DNA of 64,000 nucleotides from Affinundibacterium nitidum (lineage in GTDB: Bacteria > Pseudomonadota > Gammaproteobacteria > Burkholderiales > Burkholderiaceae_D): assembly GCF_014284155.1 (NCBI RefSeq), contig NZ_JACOFZ010000001.1, forward strand, positions 434,001 to 498,000, given 5' to 3'. Within the stretch, counting starts at the first letter, position 1, and each line of letters starts with the position of its first letter. Made by a program: the position numbers and the translations under genes. The notes below the pieces were generated by a model that saw nothing but the letters and a program-made list of their open reading frames with translations, had not been told where the DNA came from and ran no database searches. Shown here one piece after another: positions 44,109 to 52,831 of the stretch.

Positions 44109-44891
44109 TTAAAGTTGCGACAATCGTTGCAACATTTGATCTGAAGTCGTAATGGCTTTGCTGTTGATTTCATACGCACGTTGCGTTTGAATCATACTCA
44201 CCAATTCTTCTGCAACATTCACATTAGAGGTCTCAACCGTCCCTTGCACGATCAGCCCTGCGCCGTTTGTGCCTGGCGTATTGGTACCCGGATTACCGGA
44301 AGCTGCAGTCTCAACGTAAAGATTCTCACCCAACGCCAACAGCCCAGCTGGGTTAATAAATGTAGACAATTGAATTGATCCGACTTGTACAGGTGCGGTA
44401 GATCCTGGTTGGGTAACAGATACGGTTCCATCTCTCCCCACAGTGATTGACTGGGCATTCGCTGGAATCGTGATAGCAGGTTGAATTACAAAGCCACTGG
44501 AAGTAACCAATTGACCTTGATTATCGACCTGAAACGAGCCGTCGCGTGTATAACCTGTTGTACCATCAGGCATCAACACTTGAAAAAATCCTTGACCATT
44601 AATCGCCAAGTCTTTGCTATTACCGGTTTGCTGTAAGTTCCCTTGGGTAAATATCCGCTCAGTGGCAACAGGTCTCACGCCAACACCTAGCTGCAGACCG
44701 GAAGGCAGTTGAGTTTGTTGCGAACTCTGCGCACCTGGCTGGCGCACTGTTTGATACAGAAGATCTTCAAACACAGCACGTGAACGTTTAAAACCATTCG
44801 TACTGACATTCGCCAAATTATTGGTGATCACGTCCATCTGCGTTTGCTGCGCATCGAGACCTGTTTTCGCTACCCATAATGAACGTATCAT
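44109..44891 (-). CDS. flgG: Flagellar distal rod protein FlgG
   Basis: A 260-residue axial protein. The N-terminal [22 protein letters not shown] and the [21 protein letters not shown] motif are characteristic of FlgG, as is the C-terminal [25 protein letters not shown]. Length equals that of E. coli FlgG. It is exported by the flagellar type III apparatus, without a cleaved signal. It lies 54 bp after flgF. Confidence 0.97.
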   Translation of the reverse strand: MIRSLWVAKTGLDAQQTQMDVITNNLANVSTNGFKRSRAVFEDLLYQTVRQPGAQSSQQTQLPSGLQLGVGVRPVATERIFTQGNLQQTGNSKDLAINGQGFFQVLMPDGTTGYTRDGSFQVDNQGQLVTSSGFVIQPAITIPANAQSITVGRDGTVSVTQPGSTAPVQVGSIQLSTFINPAGLLALGENLYVETAASGNPGTNTPGTNGAGLIVQGTVETSNVNVAEELVSMIQTQRAYEINSKAITTSDQMLQRLSQL

Positions 44892-44945
44892 TTTTTTCTC
44901 CTGTGGAGGGCCACATTACTTAATTCTATTATGCGCCAACAAATA

Positions 44946-45686
44946 TCAACCTAAAGTGAGGATCTGACTGGCTTTTGTCTCGTTACTCTCTGCATTACTT
45001 AAGAGTTTCATTTGCATTTCGAACTGACGGGCAAGGTTAATCATAGTCACCATGGAGTCCACCACATTGACGTTACTTCCCTCTAAGCTTCCGTGCGTTA
45101 CCGTGACTGCAGCATCTGCATCAGGAATAACTCCATCTTTGGTCTTGAATAAGCCATCGTCGCCGCGCACCAAGTTGCTTTCGGGCGGATTCACCAGCTT
45201 TAGTCGGCCAATGGTTTGCACAGCGTTAGGCTTTGTTCCCATTGGAATGGTAGAAATCGTGCCGTCTTTCGCAATCGCTATTGTGACTTCGGGTGGGATA
45301 GTGATTGGACCTCCTTCGCCCACGACTTGCAAACCATTTTGAGTTTGCAAAATACCGTTTTCACTTATCTTCAGGCTGCCATGACGAGTCATCTTCTCGG
45401 TTCCATCTTCACCTTGAACGACTAGCCACCCCTTTCCTTGCACAGCAACATCAAGGTCTCGTCCTGTATGTTGCAAGACACCGGTCGAAAAATCAGTACC
45501 GACAGTCGCATCGACCACAAAAGCCCGCGTAGGGAGACCTTCACTGATCACAGGCACCGCACGAAAAGAATCGAGTTGTGCTTTAAAACCAGTTGTAGTC
45601 GCATTGGCTAAGTTGTGCGCATTTGTGGTCTGTTGCTCCAACAAATGTTTAGCACCTGTCATGGCCGTGTAAATCAATCTATCCAT
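44946..45686 (-). CDS. flgF: Flagellar proximal rod protein FlgF
   Basis: A 246-residue rod protein with the shared axial-protein N-terminus MDRLIYTAMTGAKHLLEQQ and NLANATTTGFKAQLDSFR, and the C-terminal GSLEGSNVNVVDSMVTMINLARQFEMQMK. Order and length fit FlgF rather than FlgG. It lies 31 bp after flgE. Confidence 0.96.
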   Translation of the reverse strand: MDRLIYTAMTGAKHLLEQQTTNAHNLANATTTGFKAQLDSFRAVPVISEGLPTRAFVVDATVGTDFSTGVLQHTGRDLDVAVQGKGWLVVQGEDGTEKMTRHGSLKISENGILQTQNGLQVVGEGGPITIPPEVTIAIAKDGTISTIPMGTKPNAVQTIGRLKLVNPPESNLVRGDDGLFKTKDGVIPDADAAVTVTHGSLEGSNVNVVDSMVTMINLARQFEMQMKLLSNAESNETKASQILTLG

Positions 45687-45717
45687 AGAGCCTCCCCCAG
45701 CGACAATACTTTACTCA

Positions 45718-47073
45718 TCAACGCAAGTTCACCAAGGTCTGTAAAATTTGATCTTGAGTTTTGATAGTCTGCGCGTTCGCTTGATATACACGTTGTGCAG
45801 TAATCATATTTACCAACTCGCCAGTCAAGTCCGTATTGGAGTCTTCGGTTGCATTTGAAGTCAATACACCCATACTGCCCGAACCTGGAGGCCCAACCAA
45901 CGCAGGGCCCGAGGTCGCAGTCTCCGTCCATTGGTTGTCACCTAACGATTGCAAACCATTTGGGTTCGTAAAATTTGCCAACGCTATTTGTCCAAGCACG
46001 GCCGTTTTACCATTGGTATAGCTGCCGACAATCGTGCCGTCTTTTGCAGTATTAAACTTGGAGAGTTTGCCAGAGGTATAACCATCTTGTTTAATCGAAT
46101 TGACACTAAATGCCGAGCCGTATTGGGTCATACCTGTCATATCGTATTTGATCGTCGGTGTGGAAATTGGGGTAACGGCACCGGTCGAGACAGGGATTGC
46201 AATCGCAAACGCATTGGGATCTGTTGTAGCAAAGTTTGGTGTTGCAGCCACTAACTTACCCATATTATCGAAACCGACTTTACCAATAGAATTAGTCGGC
46301 GCAGGTGCGGTTGCAGGACCATTGATCAATACCCCATCAACAGCGGCAAAAACGTCCCACTCAGCGGTCACGGTGCCAGTTGGCACACGCGGCACAGGCG
46401 CAGTCGGAGAAGGGTCAACACGCACGAAGAAGGTTTGCAAGACATGGGAATTACCCAAACTATCAAAGACAGCAACGGAAGTCGCGTTATTATAAGAAAG
46501 TGGATCTGTTAAAGAGAATGCCACCGGAATAATCACAGGTGGATTGGCGACTGGTACTTGAGTTCCCGGAACCAAAGATCGGGAATCCAAATTCAGAAGT
46601 GCATTTACCGTATCAGTTTGTTTTGGGGCGATATCAGATGTATTAATCGTCAATGGTACTGCAGCACCGGTAGACAAAACGCCATTTGTGTCAGCGGCAT
46701 AACCTGTAAGGCTAGCACCTTGTGAGTTCACAATGTTTCCGCTCTTATCCAGTGAAAACTGACCATTTCGGCTGTAAGTGATCGCACCGTTCGTCGACAT
46801 CCTAAAGAAACCTGAGCCGTTGATCGCAATGTCCAAAGGATTATTCGTCGAGCTGATATTCCCTTGTGTGAAAAGCTGATTCACACTTTGCACTTTCACA
46901 CCAATCCCAACTCCACTTGTCCCAGCGCCACTCAGAGAATTCGCAAAAACGTCAGCGAATTGCGCTTGCGCCATCTTAAAGCCAACAGTATTGGCGTTCG
47001 AAATATTATTACCAATCACGTCAAGTGATTTTGATGCAGCGTTAAGACCGCTTAAACCCTGTTGAAAACCCAT
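45718..47073 (-). CDS. flgE: Flagellar hook protein FlgE
   Basis: A 451-residue hook subunit. N-terminal MGFQQGLSGLNAASKSLDVI with NNISNANTVGFK and the C-terminal DLTGELVNMITAQRVYQANAQTIK are family hallmarks. The variable central region (about 130-330) is Pro/Thr/Ala-rich. AGGAG precedes the ATG. It lies 105 bp after flgD. Confidence 0.97.
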   Translation of the reverse strand: MGFQQGLSGLNAASKSLDVIGNNISNANTVGFKMAQAQFADVFANSLSGAGTSGVGIGVKVQSVNQLFTQGNISSTNNPLDIAINGSGFFRMSTNGAITYSRNGQFSLDKSGNIVNSQGASLTGYAADTNGVLSTGAAVPLTINTSDIAPKQTDTVNALLNLDSRSLVPGTQVPVANPPVIIPVAFSLTDPLSYNNATSVAVFDSLGNSHVLQTFFVRVDPSPTAPVPRVPTGTVTAEWDVFAAVDGVLINGPATAPAPTNSIGKVGFDNMGKLVAATPNFATTDPNAFAIAIPVSTGAVTPISTPTIKYDMTGMTQYGSAFSVNSIKQDGYTSGKLSKFNTAKDGTIVGSYTNGKTAVLGQIALANFTNPNGLQSLGDNQWTETATSGPALVGPPGSGSMGVLTSNATEDSNTDLTGELVNMITAQRVYQANAQTIKTQDQILQTLVNLR

Positions 47074-47178
47074 GAGATTTCTCCTCTAGCTTCGATAAAT
47101 TAGATCGCGGACCGCGACTGCCACCGGAACCAAACAAAAAATATTTTTTATCTTTATTCCGATCAAAACACACCTGTC

Positions 47179-47847
47179 TTAAAATACCTGCCGAACATCG
47201 GCCATCGCGACGTCACCGACGTTGGAAATGGACAATTGAGCACCCTGCTTTCCAAACGTGACGCTAGACACCATGCCAAAACTGAGACTTGTCGTCGTCA
47301 ATTTTTTATCTCCCGAACTCGCATCAACGACAAACTCATAGTTACCATTGCCAAGCAAAGTTCCACTATCATTCTTTCCATCCCAAGTCATCGAATTCAT
47401 TCCGGCAGACATATTATTGGAAGTTAGTGTTCTGACTACGGAACCTGATACATCCTTGATTTGAACTCGAACAGCATCAGCGGACTGAGGAAGATCAAAA
47501 CCGAATACTGATTTACCGTCTTTAAGTTCGACATTATTGCCCGGCACAACTACGCCATGCCCAATCATATTGGCGGCCTGCAAGCCCTGGCTGCTCTGGA
47601 AATTACCACTCATTGCAGACACAGTTTCATTCAACTTATCGATACCAGTTACTGTTGAGAGCTGCGCCAACTGGCTTGTGACTTGTGCGTTATCAAGCGG
47701 ATTTAGTGGGTCTTGATTTTTCATCTGAGTCACCAAGAGTGTCATGAATCGGTCTTGGGCAGCTTGCGCAGCAGACTTAGTCGAAGACCCACCATTCATT
47801 GTTGACAGCAAGGTCGGATCAACCGATTGTGTAGTGATCGTATTCAT
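47179..47847 (-). CDS. flgD: Flagellar hook capping protein FlgD
   Basis: A 222-residue scaffold needed for hook growth. The N-terminal part has DRFMTLLVTQMKNQDPLNPLDNAQVTSQLAQLSTV, the FlgD signature. The C-terminal half holds a FlgD-Ig-like domain (SMTWDGKNDSGTLLGNGNYEF) and the Tudor-like end. Length matches the family. It lies 21 bp after flgC. Confidence 0.97.
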   Translation of the reverse strand: MNTITTQSVDPTLLSTMNGGSSTKSAAQAAQDRFMTLLVTQMKNQDPLNPLDNAQVTSQLAQLSTVTGIDKLNETVSAMSGNFQSSQGLQAANMIGHGVVVPGNNVELKDGKSVFGFDLPQSADAVRVQIKDVSGSVVRTLTSNNMSAGMNSMTWDGKNDSGTLLGNGNYEFVVDASSGDKKLTTTSLSFGMVSSVTFGKQGAQLSISNVGDVAMADVRQVF

Positions 47848-47868
47848 TCTAATTACCTTTCATTGGCA

Positions 47869-48273
47869 TCACTGTCCAAGACTTAAGGTCTTGAGCAGCA
47901 TCGACTTCGCTGCATTCATCGTTTCAACATTGGTTTGATATGAGCGCGAAGCTGAAATCATATTCACCATTTCTTCGACAACATTTACGTTTGGCATCGC
48001 GACATAACCTTTTTCATCTGCCAGTGGATGCTTAGGGTCGTACATCAATTTCGCAGGGGTCGTGTCTTCAACAACCTGGCTAACTTTGACACCGGTAGAC
48101 GAAGGGTCGGCACTTTGCATAGCGCTGAACACAACCTGTTTAGCCTTATACGCTTGACCATTCGAGCTCGTGACACTATCGGCGTTCGCCAGATTGCTCG
48201 CGACTACATTGAGACGCTGTGATTGAGCACTCATGGCTGAACCAGAGACATCGAAAATTTTAAAAAGAGACAT
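47869..48273 (-). CDS. flgC: Flagellar proximal rod protein FlgC
   Basis: A 134-residue rod protein: [29 protein letters not shown] and the C-terminal [24 protein letters not shown]. It lies 27 bp after flgB and is read in the same transcript. Confidence 0.97.
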   Translation of the reverse strand: MSLFKIFDVSGSAMSAQSQRLNVVASNLANADSVTSSNGQAYKAKQVVFSAMQSADPSSTGVKVSQVVEDTTPAKLMYDPKHPLADEKGYVAMPNVNVVEEMVNMISASRSYQTNVETMNAAKSMLLKTLSLGQ

Positions 48274-48300
48274 GATTTACCCCTATTTCCAACCCAAATT

Positions 48301-48696
48301 TCAGCCTTGAATCGCTGCAAGAATGCCCTTGATTTGCATGTTAATCATGGTCAGGCTTGCTTCATAACGAAGCGCATTATCTGTAAAAGCATTGCGCTCC
48401 TCGTCCATATTTACCGTATTCCCATCGACGTTACCTTGTGACTCCTGACGATACCCAGGTACTACACCAGCGACAGTCCCCTTGGCTTCCAAATGGGAGG
48501 AATCGCTCTTCTTTAGAGAGTTTGGAGGTGTTGCTTTCTCCAGGGCTGCGCTCATCGCCTTTCCGAAGTCGATATCGCGCGCTTTGTAATTTGGCGTATC
48601 GGCGTTAGCGATATTCGATGCCAACAATTGTTGGCGCTGACCACGAACAGATAAAGCGGATTCATGGAAACGCAGGTAATCATCAAGTTTAGTCAA
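48301..48696 (-). CDS. flgB: Flagellar proximal rod protein FlgB
   Basis: A 131-residue rod protein with the LASNIANADTPNYKARDIDFGKAM motif split over the first half and NTVNMDEERNAFTDNALRYEASL near the end. The start appears to be TTG at 48696, with AGGAG 7 bases upstream; no in-frame ATG lies close. It is the first gene of the flgB-flgJ transcript and is divergent from flgA. Confidence 0.95.
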   Translation of the reverse strand: MTKLDDYLRFHESALSVRGQRQQLLASNIANADTPNYKARDIDFGKAMSAALEKATPPNSLKKSDSSHLEAKGTVAGVVPGYRQESQGNVDGNTVNMDEERNAFTDNALRYEASLTMINMQIKGILAAIQG

Positions 48697-48881
48697 TTTA
48701 CACTCCTGCTAAATCACTTCGAAATCGATTCAAATTACGGTTTTTGATGAATGCATAGTAGTCCTCTGAAAGTCAATTCGATATGCAGATCAGACCACGA
48801 AAAACCCATCTATTCATTTAATTGCTTTGCGCGCGTGAGGCTACAATTTCAGCAATGTCACTACTCCTAAGGAGTAAGCTA

Positions 48882-49568
48882 ATGTTGAGAAATACTTTCA
48901 TTTTGTTGATCATGTTTTTGTGCTGCATTGACACTTTTGCACAATCTCAGGACCACGAACAAATCCGAGAATTGACGAAATCATTTCTTGCTAAAACAGC
49001 AGAAGAGTTCGGTGACAATGCCCAAATTGAGGTGAGCAATATCGACACCCGCTTAAAATTGAACAACTGTGATAGTGCAGAAGCCTTCCTTCCCCCAGGC
49101 AGTAAGGCGTGGGGAAAATTGACCGTAGGCGTCCGATGCAATGCACCAAAACCTTGGCAAATTTATATTTCTGCTCAAGTAAGAATCAAAGGTAGTTATT
49201 TTGTTGCAGCCAATAACTTAAGTAATGCGCAAGTTATGACTGCCTCAGACTTAATCAAAGTCAACGGAGAGTTGAGCAATCTACCTGGAGGCGCGATAAC
49301 AAATTCACAGCAAGTGATCGGAAAAACAATCCAAGGTAGCTACACCGCCGGCACAGCCTTGAGAGCGGATATGTTTCGCAGTCCTCAGGTGGTTCAACAA
49401 GGACAAACTGTCAAAGTAATTAGCAATGGCAAAGGCTTTAGCGTATCAACTGAGGCAACAGCAATGACAAACGCCAACGAAGGACAAATTGCACGAGTGA
49501 AAACAAATAATGGACAACTTATCACTGGGATTGCTAAACTTGGTGGCATTATAGAAATACAAAATTAA
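48882..49568 (+). CDS. flgA: Flagellar P-ring assembly chaperone FlgA
   Basis: A 228-residue periplasmic chaperone for FlgI. ATG 48882 is chosen for the AAGGAG at 48869-48874; a longer frame has other starts at 48855 and a TTG at 48822. A signal peptide with core FILLIMFLCC ends near the FAQS. The SAF-like C-terminal domain includes GQTVKVISNGKGFSVSTEA. It is divergent from flgB, as is usual. Confidence 0.94.
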   Translation: MLRNTFILLIMFLCCIDTFAQSQDHEQIRELTKSFLAKTAEEFGDNAQIEVSNIDTRLKLNNCDSAEAFLPPGSKAWGKLTVGVRCNAPKPWQIYISAQVRIKGSYFVAANNLSNAQVMTASDLIKVNGELSNLPGGAITNSQQVIGKTIQGSYTAGTALRADMFRSPQVVQQGQTVKVISNGKGFSVSTEATAMTNANEGQIARVKTNNGQLITGIAKLGGIIEIQN

Positions 49569-49608
49569 CTTATTGGACTACACATCTCTCGTTTTCTCAA
49601 AATAAGGT

Positions 49609-49635
49609 TAAAGTTTAAAATAAGAGAGCCGTTAC
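49609..49635 (+). promoter_or_regulatory. Sigma-28 (FliA) promoter of flgMN
   Basis: TAAAGTTT (49609-49616), an 11-base spacer and GCCGTTAC (49628-49635) match the FliA consensus with a perfect -35 and 6 of 8 bases in the -10. It lies 44 bases before the flgM start, giving the usual feedback loop in which FliA drives its own inhibitor. Confidence 0.88.
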
Positions 49636-49678
49636 AGAAGGTGTAGATGTATGTAAATCCAACCATAGAGGTATCGCC

Positions 49679-49993
49679 GTGAAAATTAACGACTCACTCA
49701 GTTCCACCCAAGGGCTACCAAATAGCCCTCCCGCACCGCGTGCGGACAAGGCTGGTGATAATGCGAAAGTGGCGACCACACCTTCGCACAATGTACAAAT
49801 ATCGCCAATGTCAGTGCAATTGCAAGCAATGCAAAATACACAAGCCAGCGGTGCTGTTTTTGAAGCCAAAAAGGTTGAAGAAATTAAATTGGCAATCTCT
49901 GAAGGGCGTTTTCAAGTCGATGCTGAAAAGGTTGCGGATGGTTTATTGGAAACCGTTAAAGATTTATTAAATTCGAGAAGACAGCCAACATGA
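49679..49993 (+). CDS. flgM: Anti-sigma-28 factor FlgM
   Basis: A 104-residue protein that binds and blocks FliA until the hook is complete and it is exported. The start is GTG at 49679 with GAGG 7 bases upstream. The N-terminal part is disordered and rich in Ser/Pro/Ala; the C-terminal helices KVEEIKLAISEGRFQVDAEKVADGLLETV are the FliA-binding region. It is preceded by a sigma-28 promoter, and its last four bases overlap flgN (ATGA). Confidence 0.93.
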   Translation: MKINDSLSSTQGLPNSPPAPRADKAGDNAKVATTPSHNVQISPMSVQLQAMQNTQASGAVFEAKKVEEIKLAISEGRFQVDAEKVADGLLETVKDLLNSRRQPT

Positions 49994-50478
49994 ACGAAAA
50001 TCTGACCAACGCACAAAATATTGCGAACATCGTTGCGCAAGAAGTCGAACTTATGTCGGCGTTGGTACAGTTATTAAAGAAAGAAGAAGAAGTCTTAGTT
50101 GATAACACTCCTGACAAACTAGAGACTATCGTTCTTGAAAAAAATACTCTTTTGACACAGATTATTGCATTAGAAAAAAATCGTAATTCTTCTCTATCAC
50201 AAAGCGGGCTGAGCCCAGATGCTGAAGGGATGAACCTTCTATTCTCGCAGCTTAGTACTTCAAGTGACGTTCAAAACAATTGGGAGCGATTGCTTAATTT
50301 GTCTTCGGCTGCCAAAGAGAACAATCGAACGAATGGTATTCTGATTAACCGCCACATGGTACGCAATCAGACTACTCTCAATATACTGCAGCAGAACGAT
50401 CAAACCGCATCTGTATATGGTGCAGATGGTCAATCACGCGTAAATTCAAATAGCGGCCGCGGCATTATTGCTGGCTGA
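49990..50478 (+). CDS. flgN: Flagellar export chaperone FlgN
   Basis: A 162-residue, mostly helical cytoplasmic chaperone for FlgK and FlgL. The first ~100 residues hold long heptad helices (QEVELMSALVQLLKKEEEVL, then LEKNTLLTQIIALEKNR), matching the FlgN family. The C-terminus is flexible and Ser/Asn-rich. ATGA overlap couples it to flgM. Sequence conservation in this family is low, so position adds much to the call. Confidence 0.88.
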   Translation: MNENLTNAQNIANIVAQEVELMSALVQLLKKEEEVLVDNTPDKLETIVLEKNTLLTQIIALEKNRNSSLSQSGLSPDAEGMNLLFSQLSTSSDVQNNWERLLNLSSAAKENNRTNGILINRHMVRNQTTLNILQQNDQTASVYGADGQSRVNSNSGRGIIAG

Positions 50479-50576
50479 CCTACGCACCAAATCACAAGCC
50501 GAGCCTTTCCTCTAGGGACGATGACAGGGTTCCAACTAACTGTCCTCGAAAATCATTAAGCGTTCAAAAGGTTTGA

Positions 50577-51356
50577 CTAACGTTGAGTTCCGCTAGAGAC
50601 TGGCACTTCTACCGGAGTTTCAGGCAGCAAAGACAAAATCGTGATTGTCACTCTACGATTACGGGCACGTCCTTCTATCGTTTCGTTCGAACTTACAGGA
50701 GACTTCGGTCCTTGCCCAACAGCAGTCATTCGACTTTCATCGACACCATTCTCCATGAAAAGCCGTGCAACAGTACTCGCCCGAACTGCAGATAGCTCCC
50801 AATTGGATGGGAAAACAGAATTCCTAATGGGTAAGTTATCGGTGAAACCCTCAACTTGAATAGCATGATTATCAGTCTTCAACACTTCAGCAATTGCTTT
50901 GAGTGCTTGAATAGAATCTGTATTGAGTTTGGCTTCGCCTGGAGCGAATAGAAGGCTCGCATTAATTTCAATTGAGACCCCACGACTAGTCTGCGTCACT
51001 TTAACTTTCCCTTCCCGCACCAAAGGCTCGAGTACTAGCAAAATATCTTTTGCCACTCCAGTCATCTTCTCCCGCTCTTTTTTTAGAGGCTCAGGTGGTT
51101 TAGGACGAATATTAGGTATCGGTTCGAGTACGTTTGTTTGATTTAATTTTGGATCTGGAATGGCACCCGATGCCATCATTGAAGTGCCGAAAGCACCGGT
51201 AAGGGAATTAGATAAGACTTTATACTTACCCACATTAAGAGAAGAAATAGCATACATCACAACAAAAAAAGCAAAAAGCAAGGTCATGAAATCGGCATAA
51301 GATACAAGCCAACGCTCATGGTTATCAGGCTCTTCAATGTACTTCTTACGCGCCAT
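50577..51356 (-). CDS. motD: Flagellar motor stator subunit MotD (MotB family)
   Basis: A 259-residue inner-membrane protein. One transmembrane helix (about 17-40) contains the ion-conducting Asp22 in SYADFMTLLFAFFVV. A plug/linker segment follows, then a C-terminal OmpA-like peptidoglycan-binding domain with VEGFTDNLPI and ARNRRVTI. With the MotA-like neighbour 11 bp upstream it forms a stator. Its place after flhG-fliA matches the MotCD pair of Pseudomonas more than a MotAB operon beside cheA. Confidence 0.92.
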   Translation of the reverse strand: MARKKYIEEPDNHERWLVSYADFMTLLFAFFVVMYAISSLNVGKYKVLSNSLTGAFGTSMMASGAIPDPKLNQTNVLEPIPNIRPKPPEPLKKEREKMTGVAKDILLVLEPLVREGKVKVTQTSRGVSIEINASLLFAPGEAKLNTDSIQALKAIAEVLKTDNHAIQVEGFTDNLPIRNSVFPSNWELSAVRASTVARLFMENGVDESRMTAVGQGPKSPVSSNETIEGRARNRRVTITILSLLPETPVEVPVSSGTQR

Positions 51357-51367
51357 TTCGCTCTGCT

Positions 51368-52108
51368 TTACTTGCGGTGATTGGAAAGCCGCTCTTCTAC
51401 GATACGAGGGCTATCCCCTTGTGCAATACTATAGAAAATATCGGCTAACATTTCTCGACGAACTACTTCACGCCCAACTATCTCCTTAAGTTTATTGGCG
51501 ACTGGCAGAAAAAAAAGATTGGCCAAGCCCACGCCATAAATCGTCGCCACAAAGGCAACAGCAATGCCGCTGCCAAGTTTATTTGGGTCACTCAAATTTT
51601 CCATCACATGGATCAAGCCTAACACCGCACCGAGAATACCTATTGTCGGAGAGTATCCACCAGCAGCATCCCAAATTTTGATTGCTTGTCGTTGTTCCAT
51701 TTCATAGAAAGAAATATCAACATCTAAGATTTCTTTCAGTCTTTCTGGATCGACACCATCGATCACTAATTTGAGCCCCTTTTCAATGAATGCATCTTTG
51801 GCCGAGTCAATATAACGTTCTAGACTCAAAAAACCCTCACGTCTGGCAACCACACTCCACACCAATGCATCTTGAACATTTTTACGATTTTTATCTTCGG
51901 GCATAAATGCTATCCACTTCAGCATTTTTATGCCGCGAATGAAAACTGGCAGCCGACTTTGCAGTAATACTGCACCAATCGTGCTAACAACTACGATGGT
52001 GAAGGCAGCAGGCTGCAACAAGGAAGAAAGATGTCCACCTTCCAGCGTTTGACCGGCGAGAATGCCGACCAAGACAAGAACAATACCAATTAAGCTAGCC
52101 CGGTCCAC
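51368..52108 (-). CDS. motC: Flagellar motor stator subunit MotC (MotA family)
   Basis: A 246-residue protein with four transmembrane helices (about 3-22, 30-48, 148-170 and 180-200) and a cytoplasmic loop with charged residues for rotor contact. ARREGFLSLERYI and GGYSPTIGILGAVLGLIHVM are typical MotA/MotC segments. The start is GTG at 52108, inside the end of fliA, with 19 bp overlap. The stop is 11 bp before the MotD gene. Confidence 0.93.
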   Translation of the reverse strand: MDRASLIGIVLVLVGILAGQTLEGGHLSSLLQPAAFTIVVVSTIGAVLLQSRLPVFIRGIKMLKWIAFMPEDKNRKNVQDALVWSVVARREGFLSLERYIDSAKDAFIEKGLKLVIDGVDPERLKEILDVDISFYEMEQRQAIKIWDAAGGYSPTIGILGAVLGLIHVMENLSDPNKLGSGIAVAFVATIYGVGLANLFFLPVANKLKEIVGREVVRREMLADIFYSIAQGDSPRIVEERLSNHRK

Positions 52109-52824
52109 GCGCGCTCCCTCAGCGATGCACGTAACCGCGCCACCGCTTGACTATGTAATTGCGAAACACGTGATTCGGAAACGCCCATCACGGCACCAAT
52201 TTCTTTTAGATTGAGTTCCTGTTCATAATAAAGCCCCATCAACAGCTTTTCCCGTTCAGGCAAGGCGTTAATCGCATACACCACAGCATCACGAAAATCA
52301 CCATGAAGCAAATCTTGGAGAGGGTCACCCGAGCGTTCGTCATTGCAGAAATGATCAAGAAAATGTTCTTTGGTGTCAGCATCGTGAAAATCTTCGTAAT
52401 ACAACAACTGATGCCCACCGCTCTCGCCTAATAATTCTTGATAATCAATTAAAGAAAGCTTCAAATGCTTTGCCACTTCAGTCTCGAGTGGAGGACGACC
52501 TAAGCGCTGCTGCAGTTCATTCATTGCATTCTCGATCTTACGCATATTCTGACGAACGCCGCGTGGCAACCAATCACTGCTTCGCAATTCATCCAACATC
52601 GCACCACGGATCCGCTGAATCGCATAGGTTTCAAACTGCGCACCATGAGTTTCCTCATATCGATTTACGGCATCTAACAAACCGATCATGCCTGCCTGCA
52701 CCAAGTCATCTACTTCTACACTAGGGGGAAGTCTCGCTTTTAACTGATATGCCAAACGCTTTACCAACGGAGCATGCTCAGTGAGTATTGAGTTTTTATC
52801 TGACTTACCACTTGCTGTGTACAT
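52090..52824 (-). CDS. fliA: RNA polymerase sigma factor FliA (sigma-28)
   Basis: A 244-residue sigma factor for late flagellar genes. Region 2 has VDDLVQAGMIGLLDAVNRYE and FETYAIQRIRGAMLDELRSSDWLPR. Region 4 has LKEIGAVMGVSESRVSQLHSQA, the helix-turn-helix that reads the -35. Two promoters of matching sequence are visible, before flgM and before flgK. Its end overlaps the GTG start of motC. It starts 7 bp after flhG. Confidence 0.97.
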   Translation of the reverse strand: MYTASGKSDKNSILTEHAPLVKRLAYQLKARLPPSVEVDDLVQAGMIGLLDAVNRYEETHGAQFETYAIQRIRGAMLDELRSSDWLPRGVRQNMRKIENAMNELQQRLGRPPLETEVAKHLKLSLIDYQELLGESGGHQLLYYEDFHDADTKEHFLDHFCNDERSGDPLQDLLHGDFRDAVVYAINALPEREKLLMGLYYEQELNLKEIGAVMGVSESRVSQLHSQAVARLRASLRERAWTGLA

Positions 52825-52831
52825 AAATTAA

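Noticed and set aside
47105-47117. 13-bp GC palindrome between flgD and flgE
   Set aside because: Too short and without a T-run; it may be chance or a minor mRNA hairpin.
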